NCBI GenBank assembly: GCA_037974665.1
Contig: CM075764.1
Location: 76,028,325-76,092,324 of the forward strand
From: Ehretia macrophylla
Taxonomy: Eukaryota > Streptophyta > Magnoliopsida > Boraginales > Ehretiaceae
Reading direction: 5' to 3'
DNA: 64,000 nt
Shown here: positions 33,309-44,460 of the stretch, in pieces
Layout: every line of letters starts with the position of its first letter
Numbering within the stretch: the stretch's first letter is position 1
Position numbers and translations under genes: made by a program
The notes under the pieces: model-generated
Told to the model about the DNA's origin: nothing
What the model saw: only the letters and a program-made list of their open reading frames with translations
The model's database searches: none

Positions 33309-35745
33309 TGTCACGCCCCAACCCGACCCCACCTACAATCAGTCAGGACGCAACGGAATTTCGGCAGCGTAACGACAGTAAATAGATTTCCAAGGTTTTA
33401 AACCAACCTCATTAATAACATTAAACATCCAATTCTATAACCATACAAACAACAACTCCTCAACAGCATAACAAAACACAACATAATCGTAATATACAAT
33501 AATCAGTCTTCGTTATCTGCCTCCGTTCCAACATAACATACAATACCTCAACCTTATCATACATTTCAAAAATAAGTTGAGACCCATCTAACAACTTAAC
33601 CATAGACAAAAGAAAACCACTAAGTTAACATCATTTGGATCATCATCTTTTCAACATCTATTACAATAAGAACCATAAAGCATATAAAAGTCTATTAAGC
33701 TAATATACATGACATTAAACAACATAGAATCATGGATAAGACTCAGGAACATATGATTCGTCCACGTAAGGCACATTTTCCTCCTCAGGAGGCACGTACT
33801 CGTAATCCGGCTCTGCAACACCTGTAAGCATGCAATAATAGAGAGTGAGCTTATATACATAAGCCCAGTGAGGATCCGATAGATCTCGACAGTATTCACT
33901 ATGCTCCTTGGATTTAGTCCTTTGAGCAAGTAAACACACAACAACAATAATAACATTATCATCACATAACTATATAACCAATCAATAAAGGATACTCTAT
34001 TTGGTGTAGCTCCAAACGCCATCACGATCTCAACCGGTCTTCTTATAACTCCCCATTACTCACGCACCTGAGGTACTTCACTAGCCCCTCCCTCCATGAC
34101 ACCTCTGTCATCAAGCTGGGGGTAGCCTATGGCAGTCATGCCGTTATCAACCCGACAGCCCAACGCTGCCCGAGAGGTGGCACACACATACCAAGACTCC
34201 ATAATCATCATCAATCATCAATCAATCAATTGGGAGATCAGCAACGAAAGTGCCCGATTCCCGAACTCAATAATAATCAATCAATAACATCAATATAACA
34301 TCAATATTTAATTAAACAACAAACAACGAAGTTAGATGACAAAGTAGGCCATCTAACCGGACATGCATAATATACACAATTAAACCCTAAATTACTCATC
34401 AACAACTCACCATTCAACACTCAAACACCACCCAACCATCTAAAGGCATCGTTCAAGAAATTAAAGAATGACAACCTAAACTTCTAAAATTCATAACTTA
34501 CAATCTACTAATCCAAACATTGCCAAATCAGTTTCTATCACTCACCCATTCAACCTACTACATTAGCCCTCTCGGAAATCCACCATAACACCTCCAAATC
34601 ATGCCCGATAACCCTAAAACCCTAGGATGTCTTGGCTGGATTTTCCGGATTTTCACACGAACAATGTAATCAAATATTCGGCATTACAACAGCGCTAACA
34701 CGTAATTATCAAGTATTTAGAAATTGACAGCAATCGATTTTGATCAACACAACTCATTTAATTCAACTTTGAACATTTTAATCAAAATTAAATACCCGGA
34801 AAATAAAAATTATGCTACATCCGACAGAAAATCGTAGTATTGCATCAAAATGATCCCTAGCATGCAAGGAGCAATAATCTATCATCAGATTTCAATTCTA
34901 ACGGTTAAATTTTCATTTATGAGCAAAAGTATAAAAATGACATTTTGAGATCTAGAATTTTTCTCTCACCTTTGATGCGATATAAGCCTAGGAATGCGTG
35001 CTATGCGTGCCCAACAAGCAGAATCCAAGTCGGTGCGAAGTTCTACGGACAAAAACTAGGTTTTTCTTTGTAAAATTTCTTGAAAAGCTTGAGTTTTTCT
35101 CTTTCTTTTTCTCCCTCAACCTCTCGGCCCTTTGTGTGTGTGTGGAGTGTGTTTTGTGTTGTGTTGAGTGTGTGTTGATGACAATATATAATTAAAAGCT
35201 TAGTCAATTAAAAAAAATGCAAAGTCAAAGTAGTTTAAGTTAGTATTTTTGTGTTTTAATGACTTTAAATGCATTTTCTTGATTACCAAAGTTCAAAACA
35301 ATTATTCAACATCCAATCTAGCTCAAGTAAATTATTTTTAGGTGACAAGAAGTTTTACAATCAAACAATTTCACCCGAGTCGGCTTAAAACTCGATTTTC
35401 GCAAAAGTCGGTGTAAAAACCCTAATAAATTCTTAAGCCGATTTTAAAACCGTTTTCATCAAACACAGGTCTATTAAAGTACGTTGACTAGGTCTAGAAG
35501 GGTTAAAAAGACCAGTTTCAAAATTTTAGCGGACGTGTTTCGAAAACACTATTCACTAAAAATCGACGATAAAATTTCTGACTCCGTTTTTTATGAAAAT
35601 TTCATGAATGCACATTTAGCACGTATTAGGAGTATTGACATCAAAATTATAACTTTCTAGGTCCTATAGCACATAAACAGATCATAGGCACGCAAAACGA
35701 GGTATAGCACGTAAAACGAGATAAGCAGAAAAGTGGGGTTTCACA
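33309..35745 (-). mobile_element. Solo LTR F, Gypsy-type (2437 bp)
   Basis: It runs TGTCACGCCCCAACC to GTGGGGTTTCACA with AAAAT duplications at 33304-33308 and 35746-35750. The flanking ~290-bp unit reads continuously across the two copies. It is the same family as G (55095-57542). There is no internal region. Open frames at 33651-34025 and 34998 are LTR sequence. Confidence 0.92.
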
Positions 35746-35750
35746 AAAAT

Positions 35751-36010
35751 GAACTCGGTCTAGGTAAAGTATTGGGTGAAAGAAGTAAAACTTATGGAAT
35801 AAAAATTAGAAGGGTCAAAAAAGGGCTTAAGAAATCAAGAGAACGAACAATTTGTTTAGTAGAGTCTTCATATACCGTAATTTATAATATGTTTAAGTGG
35901 CCGATAAAGATTCATATACTGTAAAAGTATGATATGGAAAAATTAATGACCAATGAAGTTGAGTTGAAATATAGCATTCTTCAAACCGTATTTTGATAAA
36001 GGTAGCACTT
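35751..36010. repeat. ~290-bp array unit, continued after F
   Basis: GAACTCGGTCTAGGTAAAGT to GATAAAGGTAGCAC matches the unit at 32990-33280. It completes the copy interrupted at 33308. Confidence 0.88.
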
Positions 36011-36389
36011 TGATCAATACCATTCTCTTCTCTATGCAAGTTATGCCATCAATTAATATTTGACACAAAGTAATATAAATATTTTATCCATATGAGTCAT
36101 AAGTGTGAATTTAATCATGTAAACATATAAATAGCATCACACTTAGCAAATCCAATATATCATCTTCTTCCTTTATACTTGCATCATCATTTAATCAATG
36201 TCATTATCTTCTCCATGCAAGTTATTCAACCAATGAATATATAACTCAAACAAATATGTTCAATTTAAGCACAAGAGTCGCAAGTGTGAATTTAACAATG
36301 TACAAACGCATTAAATCAATCACACTTGACACATCTAAATAACTATATTTGTTATCATCAAAATCATGTGCTAGGCATAAGACCAACAA
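36011..36389 (-). repeat. SIRE-like Copia LTR remnant M
   Basis: Read on the minus strand, it begins at 36389 TGTTGGTCTTATGCC and continues with TTTTGATGATAACAAAT, much like the LTR start of element H (TTTTGATGATAAATAAAT). A purine run (AAAAAAGGGAGATAT) lies next to it at 36390-36406 in the place of a polypurine tract. It contains a diverged ~175-bp tandem duplication (about 36015-36185 and 36190-36345). The left boundary is uncertain. Confidence 0.55.
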
Positions 36390-38364
36390 TATCTCCCTTT
36401 TTTATGATTACAAATCATTTTGTGATATGTCAAGAATAATCTTGAAGGTAATCACATTATAGCTCAAACATGGAATCACTAAACCATGACTTCCCCTCAC
36501 ATTATGCTTTTAATACATTATGTGTCGAGATAGTAACATCTAGAACAATAAAACACATATGGAGTCTTTGACTCCCTCTCACATAATGTATATAACACAT
36601 AATGATATTTTTGTTGTCATCAAAACTATACACATACCTTTGGTATGAAATCCTTGGATTAACACCTTCTATTGCCCGTGTTCATTTTTCTTGTAAGCAT
36701 TTGATTCCATCCTTAAACTTGGAACCCTTTTTTTTCTTATAATTATGCTATTGTAGTTGGGTTTTGGTTCAATCTTGTCCATCCACAATCGGCCCATTCT
36801 TGTTTCATGCCTTGACATTCATTGATAGTTAATTGAATGTTGTTTTTTTTATCACATCAACCTGTTTTAAATAGTCAACTACCTGGGTCACAAGTGAAGG
36901 GATGTTGGGAACTCAACTATCCCACATGGATCAATAATAACTCCCAAGATTCACATTATACCAATTGTTTCTATATATATTACCACAATTTAGCTCCTTT
37001 GTAACACTTTAATTGAAAAGTAAAATATCATTGCAATATGTATCTTATTGTAATTATATTTTACTCGTATGTAAATTAAAACTTTTTGCGATGACTTTTG
37101 TTTAATTGTAATGATTTTTTTATTAATAATTGTTTAAGAGATTACTTTTTTCACAATATTTTTAAATTATAGTTTAATTTTATATTATTTACAAAAGATC
37201 TTTACAATTAAGAATTTATAACGAGACTATAAGCATAGATTAAACTCATTTGATGAATTTTAATTTGTTTGTAATAATTTTAAATGTTATATAAAAATGT
37301 TACCGTGGTTGTTGAAAAAATTCCTATTCCTAGAAATTTCTCTTTTCAATGCACCCCTACTTCGAGCAAGTGACAGAAGATTATCACGTGTTTTGTCTCG
37401 CTGGCCTTCATTGGCAGCTGATAGATCGTCGCAATGTAATATATGTTTCTGAGGTAGATAATTAATTGGCGGCTGTACAATTTTTTGTTTATTTAATGAA
37501 TATGCAAGATCAACCTGATACGTTAATATCCTTGGACGGTGATCACATTTGACTGCCAGGCTAGCAACATCGATCAAGATGGGTTGACAAGATATTCAGG
37601 TGATGCATTTATTTACGTAAATTGAGTAATATAAGGATAGTCTACTGATAAATAAGGAAAAGTAATATATGATAAGTTTGAATTCAATTTTTTTTTAATG
37701 CTTATTAAATTTATACTCTTAACTGATTTAAAACATATATTGGGAAGCACCATTGTATCCATAAGCTTACTAGTTAGTGGCTGGGTTCTACCAAACCCAA
37801 CTGGTAGTCGAGTTCGACAAACTGGGTTCCCACGTTAACAAATAAAAAATAAAAAAATAAAAAATTTGAGGAACATAGAGCTTGCCTCTTTTCTTTTATC
37901 CATTTTATCAAATACTAAGAAGTTTATTGTCATTTTATTTTGAATGCTACTTTGCTAACTCAATAAATTATGAGGTCTGAACACGTATCTTATTATTGTT
38001 ATTGTTATTATTATTATTTTTTTTTTTTGGTATAGTGGAGTCAAAAATATGGTTCAAACATATCTTTAATTATATCAAGTCGTTATTTATCTATTTTACC
38101 TAACCTTTGAATGTCGATCTCAATCTTTTTAATAAAGGAAACTTGTTCAAAACTTAGCCAAGGACACCAATTTACAAAATTTAGAATTGAAAAAAGAAAA
38201 GAGAGAGAGCATTGCAAGATGTTATTTTATTTTTATCACACTATTTATCATTTCCTACGTAATGCTTAGTTGGCATGCTTAACAATTTTTTTTATTTCTC
38301 TTTTCTTAATATGCCAACACAATATCTACATAAAAGTGATAAAAGAGTGATTAATAGAAGGGAT
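36390..38364. other. AT-rich spacer with possible retroelement remnants
   Basis: 36407-36760 looks like SIRE-type non-coding 3' internal sequence on the minus strand, at low certainty. From 36905, TGTTGGGAACTCAACTATCC resembles a Copia or TRIM LTR start with a TATA-like TATATATATT near 36975, but no end or duplication could be fixed. The rest is AT-rich with no gene recognised. The 96-codon minus frame at 37577-37287 has no recognisable content. Confidence 0.5.
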
Positions 38365-39080
38365 AACATCGAGGATTGGGATCCAGAGTAAGGTTTGTGA
38401 GGTCATTAGAGGTGGAGCGTGGAACTGGCCAAAATGTAATTGCTCATCTTGAAGATAGCCTCTCAGGAACAATTATTGATCTGCACAACAGGGACAAAAT
38501 TGTTTGGACTATAAGGCAGAAAAGCACCTTCGATACTGCTACTACGTGGAAAGAACTCAGAATTAAGCATCCGAAAGTCCCTTGGTACTCCTTACTTTGG
38601 AAAGACGTGTTCATTCCGATCCTAAACATTCTTTTTGTGCTTGGTTTGTTATCTTTGATCGATTGCTAACAAAAGTTAGACTAATGTCTTGCGGAATACA
38701 GATGAATGGCCTGTGTAGTCTGTGCAACATGGTTTTGGAAACGAGAGACCTCACGTTCTGTGCCAGTGTTTACTATCTTTGGCGTGAACGGAATGGCCGC
38801 ATTTTCAGTAACAAATTTACAAATGAGCAGCAAGTCGTGATGAAAATCTTTAATGATGTTCGATATAGAATGCTCTCAGGAAGGAAATAAAGTAACAACA
38901 GATTTAATACGGAGCGGAAATATAGTAACAACAGATTTAATACGGAGCTTAGTAGTTGTTGGAACCTTAGTAAGCTTATTTCTTAGTTGTTTCAAGAAGT
39001 TTCTTCTGTTTTGTTTTGATTTCTATGTAAATGGCTTTGCCATCAAGTTTTTGGATAGTTAAATAAAAAAAACATCAAGC
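38365..39080 (+). mobile_element. 5'-truncated L1-type LINE, 3' end
   Basis: 38376-38640 reads DKIVWTI and TTWKELRIKHPKVPWYSLLW. After a one-base shift near 38600 it continues as SFCAWFVIFDRLLTKVRLM, with CSLCNMVLETRDL and YYLWRERNGRIFSNKF to 38890. This is the RT-associated zinc-binding domain (zf-RVT) and C-terminus of plant L1 ORF2. A 3' UTR and an A-rich tail (39060-39070) follow. A possible duplication AACATC flanks it (about 38365 and 39069). A 25-bp segment with AACAACAGATTTAATACGG is duplicated at 38890-38955. Confidence 0.85.
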
Positions 39081-40760
39081 ATTTCTAAAAAAGAACATTT
39101 CCTTGCCACTCGGTTGAAATGTCAATGCTCTCTCATTATCACTACGTCTCTCGTTTCAAGATCTGCCCAAAATCCCTTCTCTTACGTTATAGGAGCGTGG
39201 TTTTTTCCTTTGGCTTGAAAAACTTTTAAATCAATTCGGACACATAAATCAGTCTTTTACATATTAGCGAAATTTTATCAATATATAAAAAAATGATATC
39301 AATTCGAATTAATTTAAGAGTTTTTCATTCTTTGCTCTTTTGAAGTCTGAAACTTATATATCTCAATGACAATGTTTGACCTGTGATGGACTCAATTTTA
39401 TTCCCTTGCATCAAATGAGTGCTACAATTTCTACCTTGGGATGTGATCGATTATCTCGAAGCAAACGAGTCATCAGCTTTAATTTTCATGAAATTTTTTC
39501 TTAAAATTCGGTATTAGGCCTTTCGGTTAATGCATAAAAAATAAAGTAAATTTTTAGTTATTCGTTGAACACTCCTATAACACATCATATTCAAGACGCA
39601 GAGAAAATCTTTAGATTTCGTTAGCCAATTATACAAGACAAACTCACGAATCATAAATCCAAGAAAATCAAGTGCTCATGCCTCCGTTGTCCTTTATTGA
39701 ACTATTTTATATTAAATTCAAAGAACTATTTTGACTAAATTAAAGTATATTATGTCTTTAAAAAAATTATAGAATCAGTTTAAACTGATAGGTCAATTTC
39801 TCACATAATTAATAATATAAACTTTTCATTTTCATCCCCATCTATTATTTGAAACTTTTTCAGTGGTTACATTATAATAGAATATTACACGATAGATGTT
39901 AATATCTCAAAGAAGTAATCTATGGCATCTTACTTAAGATTTCAGTAGAATAATTCGATAATAACATGTTATAATCAAAGGTTTTGAGTTTGAATTACTA
40001 CAGATATTGTTACTAAATGTTGCTTAGGAAGAATGGCCCCGGAACAAGAAGATTATTTCGAGATCTTCGAACATACTTGTCAACTTATCACGATTTCAAC
40101 CTCTATTATACAAAAAATAAAAATAAAAATAAAAAAATCTAAGGCATACCAGCTGCAAATTGGTTTGTCCTATACAAAGGCTTGAAAAAGGAAGATTGTG
40201 TGACCATAGTAATTACAGTGTACGTAGGCTTTGTTTGGTCTAGAGCTTTTCGAAGTAAGTTTTGGTTATAAGTGTTATTGAATAAAAATTTTGATTGTTT
40301 GGTTTATGTCTAACATTGTTGTGCTTTTAGAAATTTTGAGGGTAATGTTAGACCTTTAAAATATGGAAGAGTATTTCTGAAAAAAGAAAAAGAAAAACAA
40401 CTTACGCATTATGTAAAAACAAATGTCATTTTTGAAAAGTTTCAATTTAGATTTTCTTATTTTTTAGTTTTTTTTCAGATTCAACTTTTAATTAAAAACA
40501 AACACTTTCAAACATAAGCCAAATATAATAGTTTTAATTTCTAAAGTCACATCAAATACTGAGTGTAAGTTAGACCAAAGAGAGTCTAGTTGGTACATGA
40601 ACTTTCAATATAAGCATCATAAATAAGAGTACATACGTTACTTAATTAAACACATTTTGCTCGCTTCCTGTCACGAAATCATACAAACATAATCAACATA
40701 TACGTGTTAAAAGGCAAAGATAAAGACAAGGTCTCCAACTTTTATCAGCTAAAATATCTT
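39081..40760. other. AT-rich intergenic DNA
   Basis: No gene, element end or RNA gene was recognised. An A/T-rich (AAAAATAA)n-like run lies at 40110-40140. The last ~200 bases form the 3' flank of the DRT100-like gene. Confidence 0.6.
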
Positions 40761-41873
40761 CTAACAAGCTTTTAATGGCTTCCCACATAGACAATCATTG
40801 CTAACAAAGGATGAAGCCTCAAGATGATCAAAAGGCGAACCAGCTGGAATCGGTCCACATAAATGGTTGTGGCTAACATCAAAATGACCAATGTATGCTG
40901 CTGAAGATATCGACTTTGGCAGCCTTCCTCTTAACCGATTGTAGGACAAATCCAATACCATAAAGTACGACCTTTGCCCGAACACATCAGGAATATAACC
41001 TTCTATGGCGTTCCCGCTTATGTTCAATATGCTAATGCTCGAGCTGATCAAAGTAGGTGGTATAGTACCGGAAATTTTGTTGCCATCAAGATATAATGTA
41101 CCAAGGACAGCCATTTTACCAAGAGAAGGTGGTACAGTACCAGAAATCTGATTCCACGAAAGAACTAAATCCACAAGCCGATAAATCTTTGATATAGAGC
41201 TCGGGATCGGCCCCTGTAATTTGTTTGTACCAAGTAATGCCCGGCTTAGCATTCTTAATCTTCCAAAATTTCGTGGGATGGTACCTGAAATTTGGTTATT
41301 GCGGAGGTCTAAATGCATTAAAGAGGAAAGATTCGTTAGTGAGCTTGGTATGCTACCGGAAATTCTATTGTCGGCCAGGTTAAGCAGAGTGAGCCTTTGC
41401 AATCTGCCGATATCAGCTGGAATTCCACCGGTGAGCTTGTTTCCGATCAAGTCGAGGATTCTGAGGAACGACAATGAAGAAATGCACGATGGTATTGGGC
41501 CAGTAATGCCAATCCAATCATTTATTATAATGCTTGAGAGCCTTTCTAGCTTACATATAGCTGGAGAGATTGTACCGGTCATGTATCCAGTCCTGTGCGC
41601 CTTTTCAAACATAGGGTCCTTCGATACGCCTTGGAAATTGATGGCAGCGACTCGATGAGTCGGCGAATCGCAGCTCACCCCGTACCAGTTGTGACAACAG
41701 TCATTGCCAGTCCATGAGTTGAAGATGCCCAAGTAGGGTTCATGTAGAGCAGCTTTGAAGGCCAGCAGAGCTTCCCTATCTGACGGATGGCAGGAGTTAG
41801 CGGTGGATATAATGGCAAGAAGTATAGCTGTGGTGTACAAGAGGCTTTGCATTGTTGTTTTTGTCTCTCCCAA
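40761..41873 (-). CDS. DRT100: DRT100-like leucine-rich-repeat protein
   Basis: This is an intact single-exon ORF of 370 codons. Residues 1-27 form a hydrophobic signal peptide (LLYTTAILLAIISTANS), pointing to the secretory route and probably the cell wall or apoplast. Residues ~28-75 are the N-terminal LRR cap with CHPSDREALLAFKAAL, a paired Cys and WYGVSCD. About ten plant-type 24-residue LRRs follow (consensus LxxLxLxxNxISGxIPxxL) from ~110 to ~345, then a C-terminal Cys cap (NDCLCGKPLKAC). There is no transmembrane segment or kinase domain. Length and architecture match the DRT100 family (Arabidopsis member ~372 residues) and resemble polygalacturonase-inhibiting proteins. The DNA-damage-tolerance name comes from complementation in bacteria, so the role in the plant is not clear. 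It is the only clearly intact protein gene here. Confidence 0.93.
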   Translation of the reverse strand: MGETKTTMQSLLYTTAILLAIISTANSCHPSDREALLAFKAALHEPYLGIFNSWTGNDCCHNWYGVSCDSPTHRVAAINFQGVSKDPMFEKAHRTGYMTGTISPAICKLERLSSIIINDWIGITGPIPSCISSLSFLRILDLIGNKLTGGIPADIGRLQRLTLLNLADNRISGSIPSSLTNLSSLMHLDLRNNQISGTIPRNFGRLRMLSRALLGTNKLQGPIPSSISKIYRLVDLVLSWNQISGTVPPSLGKMAVLGTLYLDGNKISGTIPPTLISSSISILNISGNAIEGYIPDVFGQRSYFMVLDLSYNRLRGRLPKSISSAAYIGHFDVSHNHLCGPIPAGSPFDHLEASSFVSNDCLCGKPLKAC

Positions 41874-41961
41874 AAACTCAGTTATTTTCCTCTCAAAGAC
41901 AGATTTGTATGTGACTTCACACTTCTAGGTCATGCACGTTGAGGAGTGAGCCTGGCTGGGG

Positions 41962-41970
41962 TTTTATATA
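41962..41970 (-). promoter_or_regulatory. TATA box of the DRT100-like gene
   Basis: On the minus strand TATATAAAA lies 89 bases upstream of the ATG at 41873. This leaves a 5' UTR of about 60 bases with CT-rich sequence, the usual plant layout. Confidence 0.75.
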
Positions 41971-42234
41971 GTGTTTATTTTTACGTTATGACAAGTCTGC
42001 CCTTCACGCCTCGTGTGCGAACAAATCAATGTGTTGGGGAGAAGATTGAGATGGAAAGGGAGTTTCTGATTTTTCGATGTGGGAGGAATGTATATTTCAA
42101 TACCCCCTTTCACGTGTGATCCGGAGAGAACCCAAAAACGAAAGCTGACACTATCAGCGAGAGCGACACAAAAGAGACAGATGGGTCACACGTGGCAAGA
42201 CATGAAAGATGAACAAGACTAGACTATGGGCCTA

Positions 42235-42246
42235 GCTCTGATACCA
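42235..42246 (-). other. Initiator tRNA-Met primer site next to a short LTR
   Basis: On the minus strand the sequence is exactly TGGTATCAGAGC and abuts the ...TTCTTAACA end of the short LTR at 42247. Confidence 0.85.
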
Positions 42247-42368
42247 TGTTAAGAATCCTGAGGTTCCATCTTAAAACTAATTGGTATCAAGTGGAGTAGC
42301 CCAAGATCTTATAAAGTGATTTTAGAATTTCTAATTTTTTGATATGAAACAAGTGTTATATTCTAACA
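42247..42368 (-). mobile_element. TRIM-like short LTR (122 bp)
   Basis: On the minus strand it runs TGTTAGAATATAACAC to GGATTCTTAACA, with inverted TGTTA/TAACA ends and a perfect primer site directly after it. A 5' LTR of ~120 bp suggests a TRIM or a small Copia. No second copy was found to the left, where the 3' LTR would lie (42234 down to the gene), so it is probably a remnant. It starts about 375 bp upstream of the DRT100-like ATG. Confidence 0.7.
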
Positions 42369-42647
42369 ATAATATCATAATTGCTATGAAGAAGGTCAGA
42401 GGCCATGAGGGTGAGTTGGGTCACATGGCAACTGATTGCCCAGGTTCTAGGGACGATGCATGATGCATCAATTTATTTATTTCACGTATGGTTTTTGTTC
42501 TTGTTCTCTCTCTCTTCCCTAATGCTGCGCCTAAATTTCTTCTGAAAATCGTATTTTTTTAATTCCTAGTAAAAGGTAGTGATAAGGTAAAGATTTGCAA
42601 AGGACTTCCTCGGAACCTCCCACGCTGTTTTCTTGGACCATAAATAA
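42369..42647. other. Spacer between the TRIM-like LTR and the 184-bp repeats
   Basis: No gene is seen. A short stretch at 42393-42450 can be read as GELGHMATDC, which resembles the end of a gag zinc knuckle, but it lacks the first Cys pair. Confidence 0.4.
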
Positions 42648-43015
42648 TGTGGGCTCAATTTAGGAGGATAGTTTAATGCTCGAATAAGTAATTACTCGAT
42701 TTGAGATGAAATAATAATATTTAAAAGAAGAACACTACAATAAAAACAGTCAAGTTAATTACTTGATTCGAGATGAAATAATAATATTTAAGAGAAGAAC
42801 ACTACAAGAAAAACTGTCAAAGGTGACGGTCTGTGGGCTCAATTTAGGAGGATAGTTTAATGCTCGAATCAGTAATTACTCGATTTGAGATGAAATAATA
42901 ATATTTAAAAGAAGAACACTACAATAAAAACAGTCAAGTTAATTACTTGATTCAAGATGAAATAATAATATTTAAGAGAAGAACACTACAAGAAAAATTA
43001 TCAAAGGTGACGGTC
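42648..43015. repeat. 184-bp tandem duplication running into the CACTA end
   Basis: Copies at 42648-42831 and 42832-43015 both start TGTGGGCTCAATTTAGGAGG and differ at only a few positions. Each contains two ~67-bp subrepeats with GAGATGAAATAATAATATTT and AGAAGAACACTACAA. CACTACAA therefore occurs at 42733, 42800, 42917 and 42984. Confidence 0.92.
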
Positions 43016-43027
43016 CGTCACCTTTGA
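43001..43027. repeat. 13-bp-arm palindrome at the CACTA left end
   Basis: TCAAAGGTGACGG, a one-base loop (T, 43014), then CCGTCACCTTTGA form a perfect hairpin just inside the terminus. Confidence 0.9.
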
Positions 43028-43842
43028 ATTGTCAAAAAAGTGACGAAAATGAGACGAAACTTTCGCTACATGAATCATCTCTATTTTGAGCTAGTTTGGA
43101 GACGACTTAGGTATGTCGTCTCCAAACTGTCTCCCAATGGAGACGATTTGGAGACGAAACATGAATGTCGTCTCCAATTCGTCTCTAATAAGAGACGAAA
43201 AGGAGACGACATGCTTAAAGATATGTTATCCATTTCTATTTCGTCTCCCTTTTAGAGACGGAATGAAGACGAACCCGTGACATATTTTTTTTAATTTGTT
43301 TAAATTTTTTTCTAAAAAATTAAAAATAAAAAAATTATCAAAAGGGAGACGGACCATCCATTCCGTCTCCAAAAAGGAGATAAACCCAATGTTCTGTCTC
43401 CAATAGGGAGACGGAACCAAGGTCTATCTCCAAAATTGGAGACGGAATTAATGATCTGTTTCCAAATTTTATTTTATTTTTTTGAATTTTTTGGGAAAAA
43501 ATTTAAACAAATTAAAAAAACGTTTATATGGGTTCATCTCCATACCGTCTCCCTTTTGGAGACGAAATAGAGATAAACACTTAACATGTTTTTTTCAATT
43601 TTTTTAAATTTTCCCTCAAAAAATTCAAACAAAAAAAATACATTTTTGGAGACGAACCATTCATTTCGTCTCCAAAAGGAAGACGGAATCAAGGTTCGTC
43701 TCCAAAATTATATATGTATAGTAGTATGTATATGTGTATGTGTATCTGTATGTTTATGACTATGTATATGAGTTTATATATATATATAGGTATATATATA
43801 TATATTTATGTATATATATGCATATATACATGTATATATATG

Positions 43843-44288
43843 CAGGGGCGGAGTCAGTAATTTTTGTCAGTGGGGGCTAAAATTTATAATTTTTGAACTA
43901 TACAAGTATTTTTTTCAAAAAATACATAGAATTTTAACGTTTTTATAGACCAGTGGGGGCTAAAATCCATAATTTTTGAATTGTACGAGTACTTTTATTT
44001 TTCAGTGGCGGCTAATTAATTTTTTTTAACTAAAAATACATAGATATCTAATTTTTTTTTTTAAAATACATAAAAATTTTAACATTTTTATGGGTCAGTG
44101 GAGGCTAAAATTCATAATTTTTGAACTATACTAGTACTTTTATTTTTCAGTGGGGGCTAATTAATTTTTTTTAACTAAAAATGCTTAAATATCTAATTTT
44201 TTTAAAAAAAATACATATAAATTTTAACGATTTTTATGGGTCAGTGGGGGTTGCAGCCCCCACTGGACACAATATAGCTCCGCCAGTG
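43843..44288. mobile_element. hAT-type MITE nested in the CACTA element (446 bp)
   Basis: The ends CAGGGGCGGAG and CTCCGCCAGTG are near-inverted repeats of the plant hAT type. The 8-bp duplication TATATATG lies at 43835-43842 and 44289-44296. That site sits in a TA-rich run, so the duplication is weaker evidence than usual. Inside are four diverged copies of a GTGGGGGCTAAAATT unit. There is no ORF. Confidence 0.82.
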
Positions 44289-44296
44289 TATATATG

Positions 44297-44413
44297 CATA
44301 TATACCTATTTATTGTTGGTAGATGTACGTTTATTTTTTATTTTCATTTTTATTTTGGCTTTTTGTTTTTTTTTTCATTTTATTTTTCTTTTTATACATA
44401 TATAAATAAATAA

Positions 44414-44460
<47 letters not shown>

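Noticed and set aside
32345..36010. CRISPR-like or telomeric array
   Set aside because: Units are ~290 bp, diverged and partly inverted, and the DNA is a plant genome. No short regular repeats with unique spacers are present.
36905..37290. Separate Copia or TRIM LTR starting TGTTGGGAACTC
   Set aside because: The start is suggestive, but no CA end, duplication or primer site could be matched, so it is only mentioned within the spacer.
37287..37577. Minus-strand ORF of 96 codons
   Set aside because: No recognisable domain, no homologue in the window and AT-rich surroundings. It may be chance.
37775..37860. SINE-like segment: GAGTTCGAC box and an A-rich tail
   Set aside because: No A box at the right distance, no duplication and no folding support for a tRNA-like head.
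41221..41658. Plus-strand ORF of 145 codons
   Set aside because: It is antisense to the DRT100-like LRR gene. Regular LRR codons often leave the other strand open.
42393..42460. Possible gag zinc knuckle (GELGHMATDC)
   Set aside because: The first two Cys are missing and the context is under 25 codons. It could be chance.
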